64,000 nucleotides of DNA, taken from NCBI RefSeq assembly GCF_008329585.1, contig NZ_NPKP01000001.1, positions 62,001 to 126,000 on the forward strand, read 5' to 3'. Under the pieces are notes generated by a model. It saw only the letters and a list, made by a program, of their open reading frames with translations, ran no database searches and had not been told where the DNA came from. The position numbers were made by a program, and so were the translations under genes. This document shows, piece by piece, positions 38,162 through 45,883 of the stretch (position 1 is the stretch's first letter; each line of letters begins with the position of its first letter). The DNA is from Mycolicibacterium sp. P9-22 (GTDB lineage: Bacteria > Actinomycetota > Actinomycetes > Mycobacteriales > Mycobacteriaceae).

Positions 38162-39007
38162 CTACTTCAGGCAGCTGCCGGCATCGACCGGCAGCGTGAC
38201 ACCGGTGATGTAGCGCGCCTCGTCGGAGGCCAGGAACAGCACTGCGTTGCTGATGTCCACGGCGTTGACCCACGGGATCGGCAGCGTGTGGAACATCTGG
38301 CAGATCGGGGCCATATCGTCGGGGCCCGGGTTTTGCAGGTCCGGCCGGAACATCTTGAAGGTGCCCTCGTTGTGCAACATGTCGGTGTTGACGTGGGTGG
38401 GATGCACGGTGTTGGCGCGGATGTTGTGGTGGCCCAGTTCGACAGCGAAGCCGCGCATCAGGCCCACGACGCCGTGCTTGGCCGATACGTAGTTGCCACA
38501 ATGCGGGTAGGCCTTCAGCCCGCCCACCGAGCTCGTCAGGATGATGGAGCCACCGCGGCCACCGGCGATGATATGCGGCACAGCGGCTTTCACCGACTTC
38601 CAGACACCGGACAGGTTGATGTCGATCATCTCGTCCCAGTCGAGCTCACTGGTCTCATGCAGTGGGTCACCGCCGTTGCCGATACCGGCGTTGGCCACCA
38701 CGATGTCCAGCCGCCCGAGCTGCTCGACACCGCTGTCGACGGCCGCCTTCAGCGCGGCGGCGTCGCGGACGTCGACCTCGGCGGTGACGATGCGGCGATT
38801 GAGACCCTTCACCAGGTCCGCGGTCTCCGCCAGGTCATCTGGGGTGGAGGCGGGAATGGCGGTCTCGACTCCGGGCCGGATGGGTCCGGCGATATCGATC
38901 GCGATGATGTCCGCGCCCTCTTCGGCCAGTCGGACAGCATGGCTGCGGCCCTGCCCACGCGCCGCACCGGTGATGAACGCGACCTTGCCTGCTACCCGCC
39001 CTGCCAT
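38162..39007 (-). CDS. Mycofactocin-coupled SDR oxidoreductase
   Basis: SDR of 281 aa with the signature of the mycofactocin-dependent group: GAARGQGRSHAVRLAEEGAD near residue 14, followed by an insert in the cofactor region (PIRPGVETAIPASTPDDL). NAGIGNGG, TSSVGG and YVSAK supply the active site. Such enzymes keep NADH bound and pass electrons to mycofactocin. No mycofactocin biosynthesis gene lies in the window. First gene of the four-gene operon ending at 34846. Confidence 0.92.
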   Translation of the reverse strand: MAGRVAGKVAFITGAARGQGRSHAVRLAEEGADIIAIDIAGPIRPGVETAIPASTPDDLAETADLVKGLNRRIVTAEVDVRDAAALKAAVDSGVEQLGRLDIVVANAGIGNGGDPLHETSELDWDEMIDINLSGVWKSVKAAVPHIIAGGRGGSIILTSSVGGLKAYPHCGNYVSAKHGVVGLMRGFAVELGHHNIRANTVHPTHVNTDMLHNEGTFKMFRPDLQNPGPDDMAPICQMFHTLPIPWVNAVDISNAVLFLASDEARYITGVTLPVDAGSCLK

Positions 39008-39050
39008 GTGGTCCTCAATTCCTCGGTGATTCCTGCGTCAGTACTTTTGT

Positions 39051-39064
39051 GCACTTGCTCAGCA
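39051..39064. promoter_or_regulatory. Motif GCACTTGCTCAGCA (TNAGCA-AG-TGC type box)
   Basis: Read on the minus strand it is TGCTGAGCAAGTGC, an imperfect dyad around AG. The same 14-mer with one change is 60 bp upstream of the P450 at 55170-56357. It resembles KstR2-like AAGCAAG...CTTGCTT boxes. It lies 44 bp before the mycofactocin-type SDR start. Confidence 0.55.
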
Positions 39065-39131
39065 CTCTTTCACCGGCGGACACCCATGTCAACGACAGAT
39101 TCATATCGGGACATTTGTACTCTTCGCTTAG

Positions 39132-39146
39132 AAGAATCAGATTCTC
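39132..39146. promoter_or_regulatory. Operator AAGAATCAGATTCTC
   Basis: Matches GAGAAT-N3-ATTCTC except for the first base. It is 125 bp upstream of the mycofactocin-type SDR and would place that operon in the same regulon. Confidence 0.65.
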
Positions 39147-39319
39147 AATGCGGATTCCCACGCGAACCGATCGCCGGTCGAACGGCGCCGGACCTTGGTA
39201 CCCAACTGTGGCCGGCGCTGCGCATGCGGAGTCGCGCAACGGAAACGCGGACAGCATGGCGCGAGCGAGATGTCGCGGCTGTGCACACGGGCGGGCACCA
39301 AGCCCGGGAAACGGGATTC

Positions 39320-40039
39320 TCAGGCGTCGTTGCTGAAGCCGTGGGCGACGAATTCCCACACTTCCTGCGCCGAGATCGGTTTGACGGCGACGTCCTCACT
39401 ACCGCTGGACTGCGCCACGAACATCACGGTCTGCATCGTCATCGCCGCCATCCGGCGGGGACTGAGGTTGGGCCGCAACTGGCCCGCCTCGGCGGCTTCC
39501 TCCATCAGTTCGGTGAGCAGCACCACCAAGGGTGCATGGGCCACTTTCACCTCGGAAGGGTGTGACACCAGCAGGCGGGGGGCGAAGTCGGTGAACAGCG
39601 GACGCTTCGCGGTCGGGTCGGGCCGGGAGGACTCGAAGAGCAGCTCAATGGCCACCTTGAGTCGCTCGATCGGATCGGTATGACCGGCGACGGCGGCCCG
39701 GATCTGGTCCGCGGATCGACTGAGAGCGTCCTCGAAGAGTGCGAGCAGCAGTTCGTGTTTACCGTCGAACTGCAGGTAGAAGCTGCGCAACGACTGGCGG
39801 GAGCGGTCGACGACCTCTTGCACGGTGAAGTCCGTGCTGCCCTTCTCGATGATGATCGACTGAGCGGCGTCCAGGAATCGCTGCACGCGCTGAGCGGCCC
39901 GCAGTTTGGCGGTTTTGATCGAGCGTTCGACTGCGCGCTGTTTCCAGGCAGGTTCTTCGCTTGCGGTGGTCACCGGCGCCTCAGATGCGTGCCGACTGGG
40001 AAGGACATGAATGGACTGTACCGGAGAATGCCTGGGCAT
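39320..40039 (-). CDS. TetR-family regulator, candidate regulator of the GAGAAT-N3-ATTCTC boxes
   Basis: TetR repressor of 239 aa with an unusually long N-terminal arm; the helix-turn-helix is around residues 50-98 (AQRVQRFLDAAQSIIIEKG, then RSRQSLRSFYLQFDGKHELL). ATG 40039 is the first start; a later start is possible. A perfect GAGAATACTATTCTC dyad lies 57 bp upstream of this ATG with no other gene between, as expected for autoregulation. It is the only regulator in the window with a perfect copy at its own promoter. Confidence 0.88.
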   Translation of the reverse strand: MPRHSPVQSIHVLPSRHASEAPVTTASEEPAWKQRAVERSIKTAKLRAAQRVQRFLDAAQSIIIEKGSTDFTVQEVVDRSRQSLRSFYLQFDGKHELLLALFEDALSRSADQIRAAVAGHTDPIERLKVAIELLFESSRPDPTAKRPLFTDFAPRLLVSHPSEVKVAHAPLVVLLTELMEEAAEAGQLRPNLSPRRMAAMTMQTVMFVAQSSGSEDVAVKPISAQEVWEFVAHGFSNDA

Positions 40040-40095
40040 TGCCGTGCTCCACCCCCTCGCGACGTACGTGTCGGAGACTCTAGCTTCCTCATGGC

Positions 40096-40110
40096 GAGAA
40101 TACTATTCTC
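40096..40110. promoter_or_regulatory. Operator GAGAATACTATTCTC upstream of TetR gene
   Basis: Perfect 6-bp arms with 3-bp centre, followed by ATTTTCGC. The 3' end of the operon to the right (40240) is separated from it by a terminator, so the TetR gene is the only target. Confidence 0.82.
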
Positions 40111-40169
40111 ATTTTCGCATTTTCAGAAGGTCTACCGGAAAACGGTCTTTCCCTATGCGGAAGGCGCGC

Positions 40170-40226
40170 CGAAACTACGGTTACTGCCGGGAAAATGGTC
40201 TCCGACCAGCAATAACCGTAGTTTCG
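40170..40226. terminator. Terminator of the acyl-CoA dehydrogenase operon
   Basis: CGAAACTACGGTTACTGC (40170-40187) pairs with GCAATAACCGTAGTTTCG (40209-40226): 18 bp with one G-U pair and a 21-nt loop. It follows the minus-strand dehydrogenase whose stop is at 40240 and insulates the TetR promoter. Confidence 0.8.
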
Positions 40227-40239
40227 TAGGCGGAAATCG

Positions 40240-41040
40240 TCAGAGCTGCGCGAGCCGGGGTGCCGAACCGCGGGCCCGCAGACCGGCGCCCGCCTTCTTG
40301 GTGAGTTCGCGGGAGCTGCCCAGGAGCCCGTCGAGCACGAGTGCGCGCTTCACATGGTGCTGGAGTTCGTGCTCCTCGGTGAAGCCGATGCCGCCGAGCA
40401 CCTGCTGGCAGTTCTTGGCCGCGGTCAGCGCGGCCTTGCCCGCGGCGGCCTTGGCCAGCAGGGCGAGCAGGTCTGGGTTGTCCGCGCTCGGCAGTGTCAA
40501 CGTCGCCTCGGCGCCCTCGATCGCCACCAAGGTCTCGGCCAGTCGGTGCCGCACCGCCTGGAATGACGCGATCGGCTTACCGAACTGGACGCGGTCCAGG
40601 GCGTGCTGGCGGGCCAGTGCGAGCATCGCCCGGGCCGAACCGATCAACCACCAACTGACTGCGCGGCGGGCCTCGGTCACCCGGATCGGGTAGCCGTCCT
40701 CCTCGCGGCGCAGCGGAAGCCCGCCCATCGTCGGCTCGGGGCTGACCGCGCTGATGCGGTCCCACACCACCCAGCCGTTACCCGTGTAGGGGATCGGCAG
40801 CTCCACCGTGTCACCGATGGTGTTACCCGTCGCGTGCAACACGACATCGACGAGAACCGATGCGTGCGAGCCGGTTTCGCCCAGCAGCCGGAATACGAGC
40901 GGGATTGCCAGGTCCGGCGCGTCGGACAGCATCTCGGCCCAGCCGAGTTCGGTCAGCGCCGCGTCCAGTTCCGGGCCCGAGGATGACAGCATGGTCTTGC
41001 GCAACGATGCCTCAAGCATCTCGAGTGACTCGCGATCCAT
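40240..41040 (-). CDS. Compact acyl-CoA dehydrogenase subunit
   Basis: Acyl-CoA dehydrogenase-fold protein of only 266 aa (family about 380). ATG 41040 follows GGAAGGAGTGACC. The C-terminal helical domain is intact (RVQFGKPIASFQAVRHRLAE, LGGIGFTEEHELQHHVKRA), but the N-terminal helices and beta-barrel are shortened. It has no visible catalytic Glu. With the next gene it likely forms an alpha2-beta2 enzyme like the FadE26-FadE27 (ChsE) pairs of steroid side-chain degradation, where one chain helps to bind FAD. Confidence 0.87.
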   Translation of the reverse strand: MDRESLEMLEASLRKTMLSSSGPELDAALTELGWAEMLSDAPDLAIPLVFRLLGETGSHASVLVDVVLHATGNTIGDTVELPIPYTGNGWVVWDRISAVSPEPTMGGLPLRREEDGYPIRVTEARRAVSWWLIGSARAMLALARQHALDRVQFGKPIASFQAVRHRLAETLVAIEGAEATLTLPSADNPDLLALLAKAAAGKAALTAAKNCQQVLGGIGFTEEHELQHHVKRALVLDGLLGSSRELTKKAGAGLRARGSAPRLAQL

Positions 41041-41042
41041 GG

Positions 41043-42164
41043 TCACTCCTTCCCGAGATCGAGCAGGCGGCGGGCGATGATGTTGCGCTGCACTTCCGCG
41101 GTGCCGCCGTAGATGGTGGCCGACCGCGAGTACAGGTATTCGGTACGCCACTCGGTGTTATCGAGTTCGATGACACCCGGCAACAGGTCGTGCACGGCGT
41201 CGTAGAGGCGCTGTTCGGCGGTCGCGAGCAGCACCTTGTCGATCGAGGTGTCCGCACCCAGCTTCTCGCCTTCGGCCAGCCGGTGCTGGGTGGCACGGGA
41301 CCGGCAGCGCAGGGTGTGCAGGGCCAGGTAGGCCTCGCCCATGTCCGCGTCGATGTCCTTCGGGCTGGACTGCCCGATCTCCTTGAGGTCGTTGATCAGC
41401 GCGTCGAAACGTGAGTACAGGTAGGCGATGCGCTGCCAGAAGCAGGTCGACCGCTCGTAGGGCAGCAGGTCCATGGCGAGCTGCCAGCCGTCCCCGGGCT
41501 TGCCGAGCATGCGGCCGGCGTCGACGACGACATCATCGAAGTACACCTCGCAGAATTCGTCGACACCGTGCATGGTGCGCAGCGGGCGCACGGTGATCCC
41601 CGGCGTGTCCATGTCGATGAAGAACGCGGTGATGCCAGCGTGCCCCTCGCCGGTGCGGGTGAGCAGGATGCAGCGGTGCGAGAACTGCGCGAAACTCGTC
41701 CACACCTTCTGGCCGTTGATCACCCACTGGTCACCCTTCTGCACGGCCTTGGTGGTCAGCGAAGCCAGATCGCTGCCCGACCCGGGCTCGGAGAACCCCT
41801 GGCACCACTGCTCCTCGCCCGACAGCAGCTTGGGCACCATCTCCGCGGCCAGTTCCGTTGTGGCGTAGTCGATCATCGTGGGCGCGAGCACCTCGAGCAT
41901 CGAGTACGGACCGGGCTCGGCAAGCCTGCGGCCCACGATCTCCTCGCCGACGATCGCCCGCAGGATCGCCGGACCGCCGAGGCCGCCGGCATGCTCGGGC
42001 CAGCCGTATCGGCTCCAGCCACCGTCATACAGCGCCTTCTGCACCCGGGCGAACTGGCGCATGTGACCTTCGAGTGAATGGTCCTCAGGTGGTGTCAGGT
42101 CATTTTCGGCGAGCCAATCCTGCAGCGCCGCTCGAAATGTCGCGGGATCGTAGAGCTCGCTCAT
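41043..42164 (-). CDS. Acyl-CoA dehydrogenase, catalytic-type subunit
   Basis: Acyl-CoA dehydrogenase of 373 aa (ATG 42164; ATG 42194 is also open but less likely). WCQGFSEPGSGSDLASLTT flavin/substrate loop, WVINGQKVWTSFAQF, and IYGGTAEVQRNIIARRLL. The usual YEGT catalytic Glu is Gly, as in ChsE-type and other branched-substrate enzymes where the base comes from another helix. It ends 2 nt before the compact subunit. Confidence 0.9.
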   Translation of the reverse strand: MSELYDPATFRAALQDWLAENDLTPPEDHSLEGHMRQFARVQKALYDGGWSRYGWPEHAGGLGGPAILRAIVGEEIVGRRLAEPGPYSMLEVLAPTMIDYATTELAAEMVPKLLSGEEQWCQGFSEPGSGSDLASLTTKAVQKGDQWVINGQKVWTSFAQFSHRCILLTRTGEGHAGITAFFIDMDTPGITVRPLRTMHGVDEFCEVYFDDVVVDAGRMLGKPGDGWQLAMDLLPYERSTCFWQRIAYLYSRFDALINDLKEIGQSSPKDIDADMGEAYLALHTLRCRSRATQHRLAEGEKLGADTSIDKVLLATAEQRLYDAVHDLLPGVIELDNTEWRTEYLYSRSATIYGGTAEVQRNIIARRLLDLGKE

Positions 42165-42225
42165 GCCGCTTCCTCGCAGGCTCGGCTGCGCCATGCCAGG
42201 TCCATGATTCGCTCGCTACGCTCGC

Positions 42226-42666
42226 TCATGCCGACGGCCGTCCGATGGCATGCGGCTTGCCGTGGTCGTGGTCGCCGTTGCGCCGGATGAAGGTCATCGC
42301 CCGGGTGCGCAGCCGCCAACCGTCCTCGGTGCGCAGGTAGGTGTCGCGGTAGTACCCGATGCGCATGTCATGAGCTGATTGCTCGATGAAGCACAACGGC
42401 TGAGTGCCGGTGGCGTCGTCACTGCCCTCGACGAGATCCACCAGCGCGGTGCCCGTCATGAACAGCCCCTTGGGGGCGGCGTCGACCAGCACCGGAAAAC
42501 GTTCCAGCGCATAGGTTTCACCGAAGGCACTGTAGGTGCCGTCCGGTGTGAAGACGCTGACCAGGCCCTCGATATCACCCTGGGTGATGGTGACCGCGTA
42601 TTTGGCCAGCAGTTGCTGGATTTCCACCAGGTCGTCAGTTCGGCTAGGAGCCATCGGCGTACTCAT
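42226..42666 (-). CDS. SnoaL-like (NTF2-fold) protein
   Basis: NTF2-superfamily protein of 146 aa. Seen: EIQQLLAKYAVTITQGDIEGLVSVFTPDG at the N-terminus as a helix-strand pattern and WRLRTRAMTFIRR at the C-terminal sheet. It overlaps the 3' end of the amidohydrolase by 23 bp (a start at 42654 would reduce this). Possible small hydratase, isomerase or dehydratase such as a ketosteroid isomerase-like enzyme; no catalytic residues can be assigned with certainty. Confidence 0.82.
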   Translation of the reverse strand: MSTPMAPSRTDDLVEIQQLLAKYAVTITQGDIEGLVSVFTPDGTYSAFGETYALERFPVLVDAAPKGLFMTGTALVDLVEGSDDATGTQPLCFIEQSAHDMRIGYYRDTYLRTEDGWRLRTRAMTFIRRNGDHDHGKPHAIGRPSA

Positions 42667-43903
42667 TCTTGTAGACCTTACCGCCCTTCATTACAAATGT
42701 GACACCCCGTGTAACGGTGATGTCTTCCAGGGGGTTGCCGGGGACCGCGATGATGTCGGCCAGCAAACCCTCGGCCAGCCGGCCCCGGTCCGTGACGTTG
42801 ATCAGATCGGCGGCGATGGTGGTCGCCGACCGCAGCACCGCGGCCGGTGGCATGCCCCATTCGACCAGGGTGACCAGTTCGTCGGCGTTCTTCCCGTGCG
42901 GGATGGCCGGTGCGTCGGTACCGACCGCGATCTTGACCCCGGCCTCATACGCCGCCTTGATCGATGTCTCGGCTTTCGGGAACATCACGGCGGCCTTGTC
43001 CTGCAAGGCCTGCGGGGCCTTCGACACATCCATCGCCTGGGCCAGACGCCGGGTGGTCACCAGGAAGCGGTCGTTGTCGACGAGCATCTGGATCGCCTCG
43101 TCGTCCATCAGGAACCCGTGTTCGATGCAGTCGATCCCGCACGCCACCGCGTGCTTGACGGCCTCGGCGCCATGGGTGTGCGCGGCGACCCGCAGACCGC
43201 GGCGATGCGCCTCGTCGACGATGGCGCGCAGTTCCTCGTCCGAATAGTGCTGGGCGCCCGCCTCCCCGGTCAGCGACATGACGCCGCCGGATACGCAGAC
43301 CTTGATCAGCTGGGCACCGTGCTTGATCTGATAGCGCACCGCCTTACGGACCTCGTCGACGCCATTGGCGATGCCTTCCTCGACGGTGAGTTCCAGCGCG
43401 CCGGGCATGAACGCGGCGAACATGGTCGGGTCCAGATGGCCGCCGGTCGGAGTGATGGCGTGGCCGGCCGGGATCACCCGCGGCCCCTCCACCCAGCCGG
43501 CGTCGATGGCCTTGCCCAGCGCCACGTCTAGCAGATAGCCGCCGGTCTTGACGAACAGACCGAGGTTGCGCACGGTGGTGAACCCGGCGTGCAGCGTGCG
43601 CCGGGCATTGCCCACCGCGCGCAGCACGCGTGTCGGCGGGTCATCCTGCACCTGGGACAGACCGGGATTCTCGCCCCGACCGCCCATGAGCAGATTGACC
43701 TCCATGTCCATCAGGCCGGGCAGCAGATAGGCATCGCCGAGATCGATGACCTCGCCCTCGTCGGAATCGATGGCTGAATCTGATGTGCCGTCTCCGACGG
43801 CGATGATGCGGTCTCCGGAGACACGAACGATGCCGGGGCGAATGATCACCCCGGCATCGACGTCGACCAGACCCGCGGCTTTGAGGGTCAGAACGTTCGA
43901 CAC
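42644..43903 (-). CDS. Amidohydrolase-superfamily protein with altered first metal motif
   Basis: Prolidase/imidazolonepropionase-type amidohydrolase of 419 aa, GTG 43903 two nt after the upstream stop. The first metal motif, normally HxH, reads LPGLMDMEVNLLMGG (Glu and Asn instead of His). The other ligands look intact: Lys in IKVCVSGG, His in AAHTHG, His in CIEHGF, Asp in VGTDAPAI. It could be mono-metal or use a different reaction. Part of the Rieske operon. Confidence 0.85.
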   Translation of the reverse strand: MSNVLTLKAAGLVDVDAGVIIRPGIVRVSGDRIIAVGDGTSDSAIDSDEGEVIDLGDAYLLPGLMDMEVNLLMGGRGENPGLSQVQDDPPTRVLRAVGNARRTLHAGFTTVRNLGLFVKTGGYLLDVALGKAIDAGWVEGPRVIPAGHAITPTGGHLDPTMFAAFMPGALELTVEEGIANGVDEVRKAVRYQIKHGAQLIKVCVSGGVMSLTGEAGAQHYSDEELRAIVDEAHRRGLRVAAHTHGAEAVKHAVACGIDCIEHGFLMDDEAIQMLVDNDRFLVTTRRLAQAMDVSKAPQALQDKAAVMFPKAETSIKAAYEAGVKIAVGTDAPAIPHGKNADELVTLVEWGMPPAAVLRSATTIAADLINVTDRGRLAEGLLADIIAVPGNPLEDITVTRGVTFVMKGGKVYKNEYADGS

Positions 43904-43905
43904 GC

Positions 43906-44235
43906 CTAGACCACCGGCTCCTTGATGAGGTTGATATAGGCGGCGCCGCTGTCGAGCACGCGCGGCTGCTTCCACACCTCGATGGGGAAGCTCACCATGA
44001 CGATCGACTGGCCCAGGTGCACCAGTGCCTTGGCGTCCTCCGGCATCGAAGCCAGCGGGAAGCGGGCGTCGACATAGACCATGATGTCTTCCAGCCGTTT
44101 CATGCCGGCGTCGTAGAGCTCCTGCATCTCGGCCATCGTGGAGTTGAGGCGCTTCTGGTAACGCTCTTCCTCAGTGGGAAGGCACCATTGCGCGAACCGC
44201 TCCAGATCGGCGAATTCCTCGGGCAGCTTAGACAT
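43906..44235 (-). CDS. Small protein of unknown function, partner of the Rieske oxygenase
   Basis: Protein of 109 aa, ATG 44235 preceded by GAAGGAATCAGCAA, overlapping the oxygenase 3' end by 8 bp. Charged helix-rich N-terminus (FADLERFAQWCLPTEEERYQKR) then an AYINLIKEPVV tail. I do not recognise the family with confidence. It is too small and dissimilar for a normal beta subunit, but the overlap argues that the two proteins work together. Confidence 0.75.
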   Translation of the reverse strand: MSKLPEEFADLERFAQWCLPTEEERYQKRLNSTMAEMQELYDAGMKRLEDIMVYVDARFPLASMPEDAKALVHLGQSIVMVSFPIEVWKQPRVLDSGAAYINLIKEPVV

Positions 44236-45571
44236 TTGCTGATTCCTTCTCGGTCTTGGCGGCTGCGGCGCCGTTCGCTGATCCGTTGGCCGCCTTCTCT
44301 TCGAGGCTCGCCTTGTACCTGTCAACGTACTGGTGTGCGGTCATGTGGAGGTGGCGAAGCAGGATTTCCTGGTCGCACAGCGGGAACTCGGTGACAGCGC
44401 GGGTGCCGATCTGGCTCTGGGTGGCTTCCAGGGTATTGGCGTCCTGGAACGCGTACTCCTTGAAGGTCACCGCGGCCAGCTCCTGTGAAAGGCGCTCGCG
44501 CAGGTTCTTCGGCGGCACGAAATACAGGTCGGCCTCGAAGATGTGGCTGTCCACACCGGTGGGCCAGTAGTTGTAGGTGAGGTACCAGCCCGGCGCCCAG
44601 AACAGCAGGGTCCAGTTCGGGAAGAACTCGAAAGAGTCGGTGCCCCAACTCGCGTGGCGGCCCGGGTTGATGGCCGGCGGCAGCTCGTCGGGGAGGATGC
44701 CGTCGATGTCGGGCCGGTCCCACGGACCGAACAGCCCACTGTGCAGAATCTGCTCGATGGGCTTGACCATGTTGATGTCCTTCGGCGGGGACATGCCGCC
44801 CCAGGACGACACCATCGAGTGATCGCCCTTGATGTCGTAGGCCAGCGCCTCGAAGCCGAACTTGGCCAGCTTCTCGGCCTCCTCCTTCTCCGCCTGCTTC
44901 ATGTGCAGGATCGGCGCGTGGTAGAACTCGGTGAACGCGTCGATGAACAGCTTCCAGTTGGCCTTGATCTCCGAGCGGTAGCTGTAGTGCTCGGTCATCT
45001 CGTGGAACGGGTAGCCCTTGAGGCCCTCGCCGAAATCGCCGAGGAATTCCTCCAGCGACACGGCGTCATCGTCGAAGTTGACGAAGATGAAGCCCTCCCA
45101 GACCTCGCACCGCACCGACTTCAGCGGGTATTCGGCCTTGTCCAGGTCGAAGAACTCCTGCTCCTGCTGGACGAAGGTCAGGTCGCCCTTGAGGTCGTAG
45201 CGCCAGGCGTGGTACTTGCAGACGAACTGCCGGCAGCTGCCGGAGACCTCTTCGTTCGGGTAGTCGTTCCACACCAGCTTGTTGCCGCGATGGCGGCACA
45301 GGTTGTAGAAGGCGCGGATCTCATCTCCGTCGTTGACGATGATGATCGACACGCCGGGGCCGACAGAGGGCAGCTCGCGGGTCACGTAGCGGCCCTTTTT
45401 GGGGACGAGCTCCACCCGGCCCATGTGCAGCCAGGTCTTGCGGAAGATGGCCTGCTGTTCCAGCTTCCAGTGCTCGGGGTCGACGGAATCGGTGTAGTCG
45501 ACCGGTGCCGTGCCGAGTTCCGGCCAGTTCTCGGTCCAGCTTCCCGCTGCTGGTTTGGGGAAAAACGCCAC
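44228..45571 (-). CDS. Rieske non-heme iron oxygenase, alpha subunit
   Basis: Ring-hydroxylating oxygenase of 447 aa. Rieske cluster: Cys92-x-His94 (CRHRG) and Cys118-x2-His121 (CKYHAWRYD). Mononuclear iron: Glu215, His218 and His223 in TEFYHAPILH. A low-complexity Ala/Asn tail ends the protein. No reductase or conventional beta subunit is adjacent; only the 109-aa protein follows. A perfect operator is 89 bp upstream. It would hydroxylate the ring or demethylate a substrate. Confidence 0.93.
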   Translation of the reverse strand: MAFFPKPAAGSWTENWPELGTAPVDYTDSVDPEHWKLEQQAIFRKTWLHMGRVELVPKKGRYVTRELPSVGPGVSIIIVNDGDEIRAFYNLCRHRGNKLVWNDYPNEEVSGSCRQFVCKYHAWRYDLKGDLTFVQQEQEFFDLDKAEYPLKSVRCEVWEGFIFVNFDDDAVSLEEFLGDFGEGLKGYPFHEMTEHYSYRSEIKANWKLFIDAFTEFYHAPILHMKQAEKEEAEKLAKFGFEALAYDIKGDHSMVSSWGGMSPPKDINMVKPIEQILHSGLFGPWDRPDIDGILPDELPPAINPGRHASWGTDSFEFFPNWTLLFWAPGWYLTYNYWPTGVDSHIFEADLYFVPPKNLRERLSQELAAVTFKEYAFQDANTLEATQSQIGTRAVTEFPLCDQEILLRHLHMTAHQYVDRYKASLEEKAANGSANGAAAAKTEKESANV

Positions 45572-45659
45572 GGTGCAACCTCTCTGGTGTGATCGTTCGG
45601 GTCTGTCGCGTGCTGCCCGGTGCTGGAAATCCAGCTGGCGGCCGCGGCTTCTCCGGTAC

Positions 45660-45674
45660 GAGAATCATATTCTC
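45660..45674. promoter_or_regulatory. Operator GAGAATCATATTCTC
   Basis: Perfect copy of the 6-3-6 dyad, 89 bp upstream of the Rieske oxygenase start. Flanks C...AT agree with other copies (ATTCTCAT). Confidence 0.82.
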
Positions 45675-45805
45675 ATAACTGACTAACAGATTTCCAGTCT
45701 TTGGTCGTAAAGTCAGTGACGACGCCCGCGGATTCGGCCGGCTGAGCACCGCGGCGAGGGCCGAAATACGCGGTCAGGGGCACCGAGAACGCTCGCGGAC
45801 GTTGA

Positions 45806-45822
45806 TTCTCGCACTGTGAGAA
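45806..45822. promoter_or_regulatory. Outward-facing dyad TTCTCGCACTGTGAGAA
   Basis: The same half-sites as the operator, but in the opposite order and 7 bp apart. It lies about 60 bp before the amidohydrolase start. Could be a second binding mode or an unrelated site. Confidence 0.45.
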
Positions 45823-45883
45823 GTTAGTTTGCATGTATCGAGAATCACCAGCGTTGAACGATGGAACCCCGAAGGGACGGCCC

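Larger units (their letters stand above)
39008..39319. promoter_or_regulatory. Promoter region of the mycofactocin-SDR operon (312 bp, no gene)
   Basis: No credible reading frame. It holds two candidate boxes: GCACTTGCTCAGCA at 39051 and the near-perfect GAGAAT-type dyad at 39132. The right part is the unmarked 3' flank of the TetR gene. Confidence 0.6.
45572..45883. promoter_or_regulatory. Divergent promoter region, 312 bp without genes
   Basis: Separates the Rieske oxygenase (minus) from the amidohydrolase (plus). It holds a perfect operator at 45660 and a TTCTC-N7-GAGAA dyad at 45806. A GAGAATC half-site lies at 45840. Confidence 0.6.

Noticed and set aside
42180..42230. GC-rich CGCTCGCTACGCTCGCTC tract before the acyl-CoA dehydrogenase as a regulatory repeat
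   Set aside because: Such tracts are common in mycobacterial intergenic DNA and no clear symmetry or second copy is present in the window.
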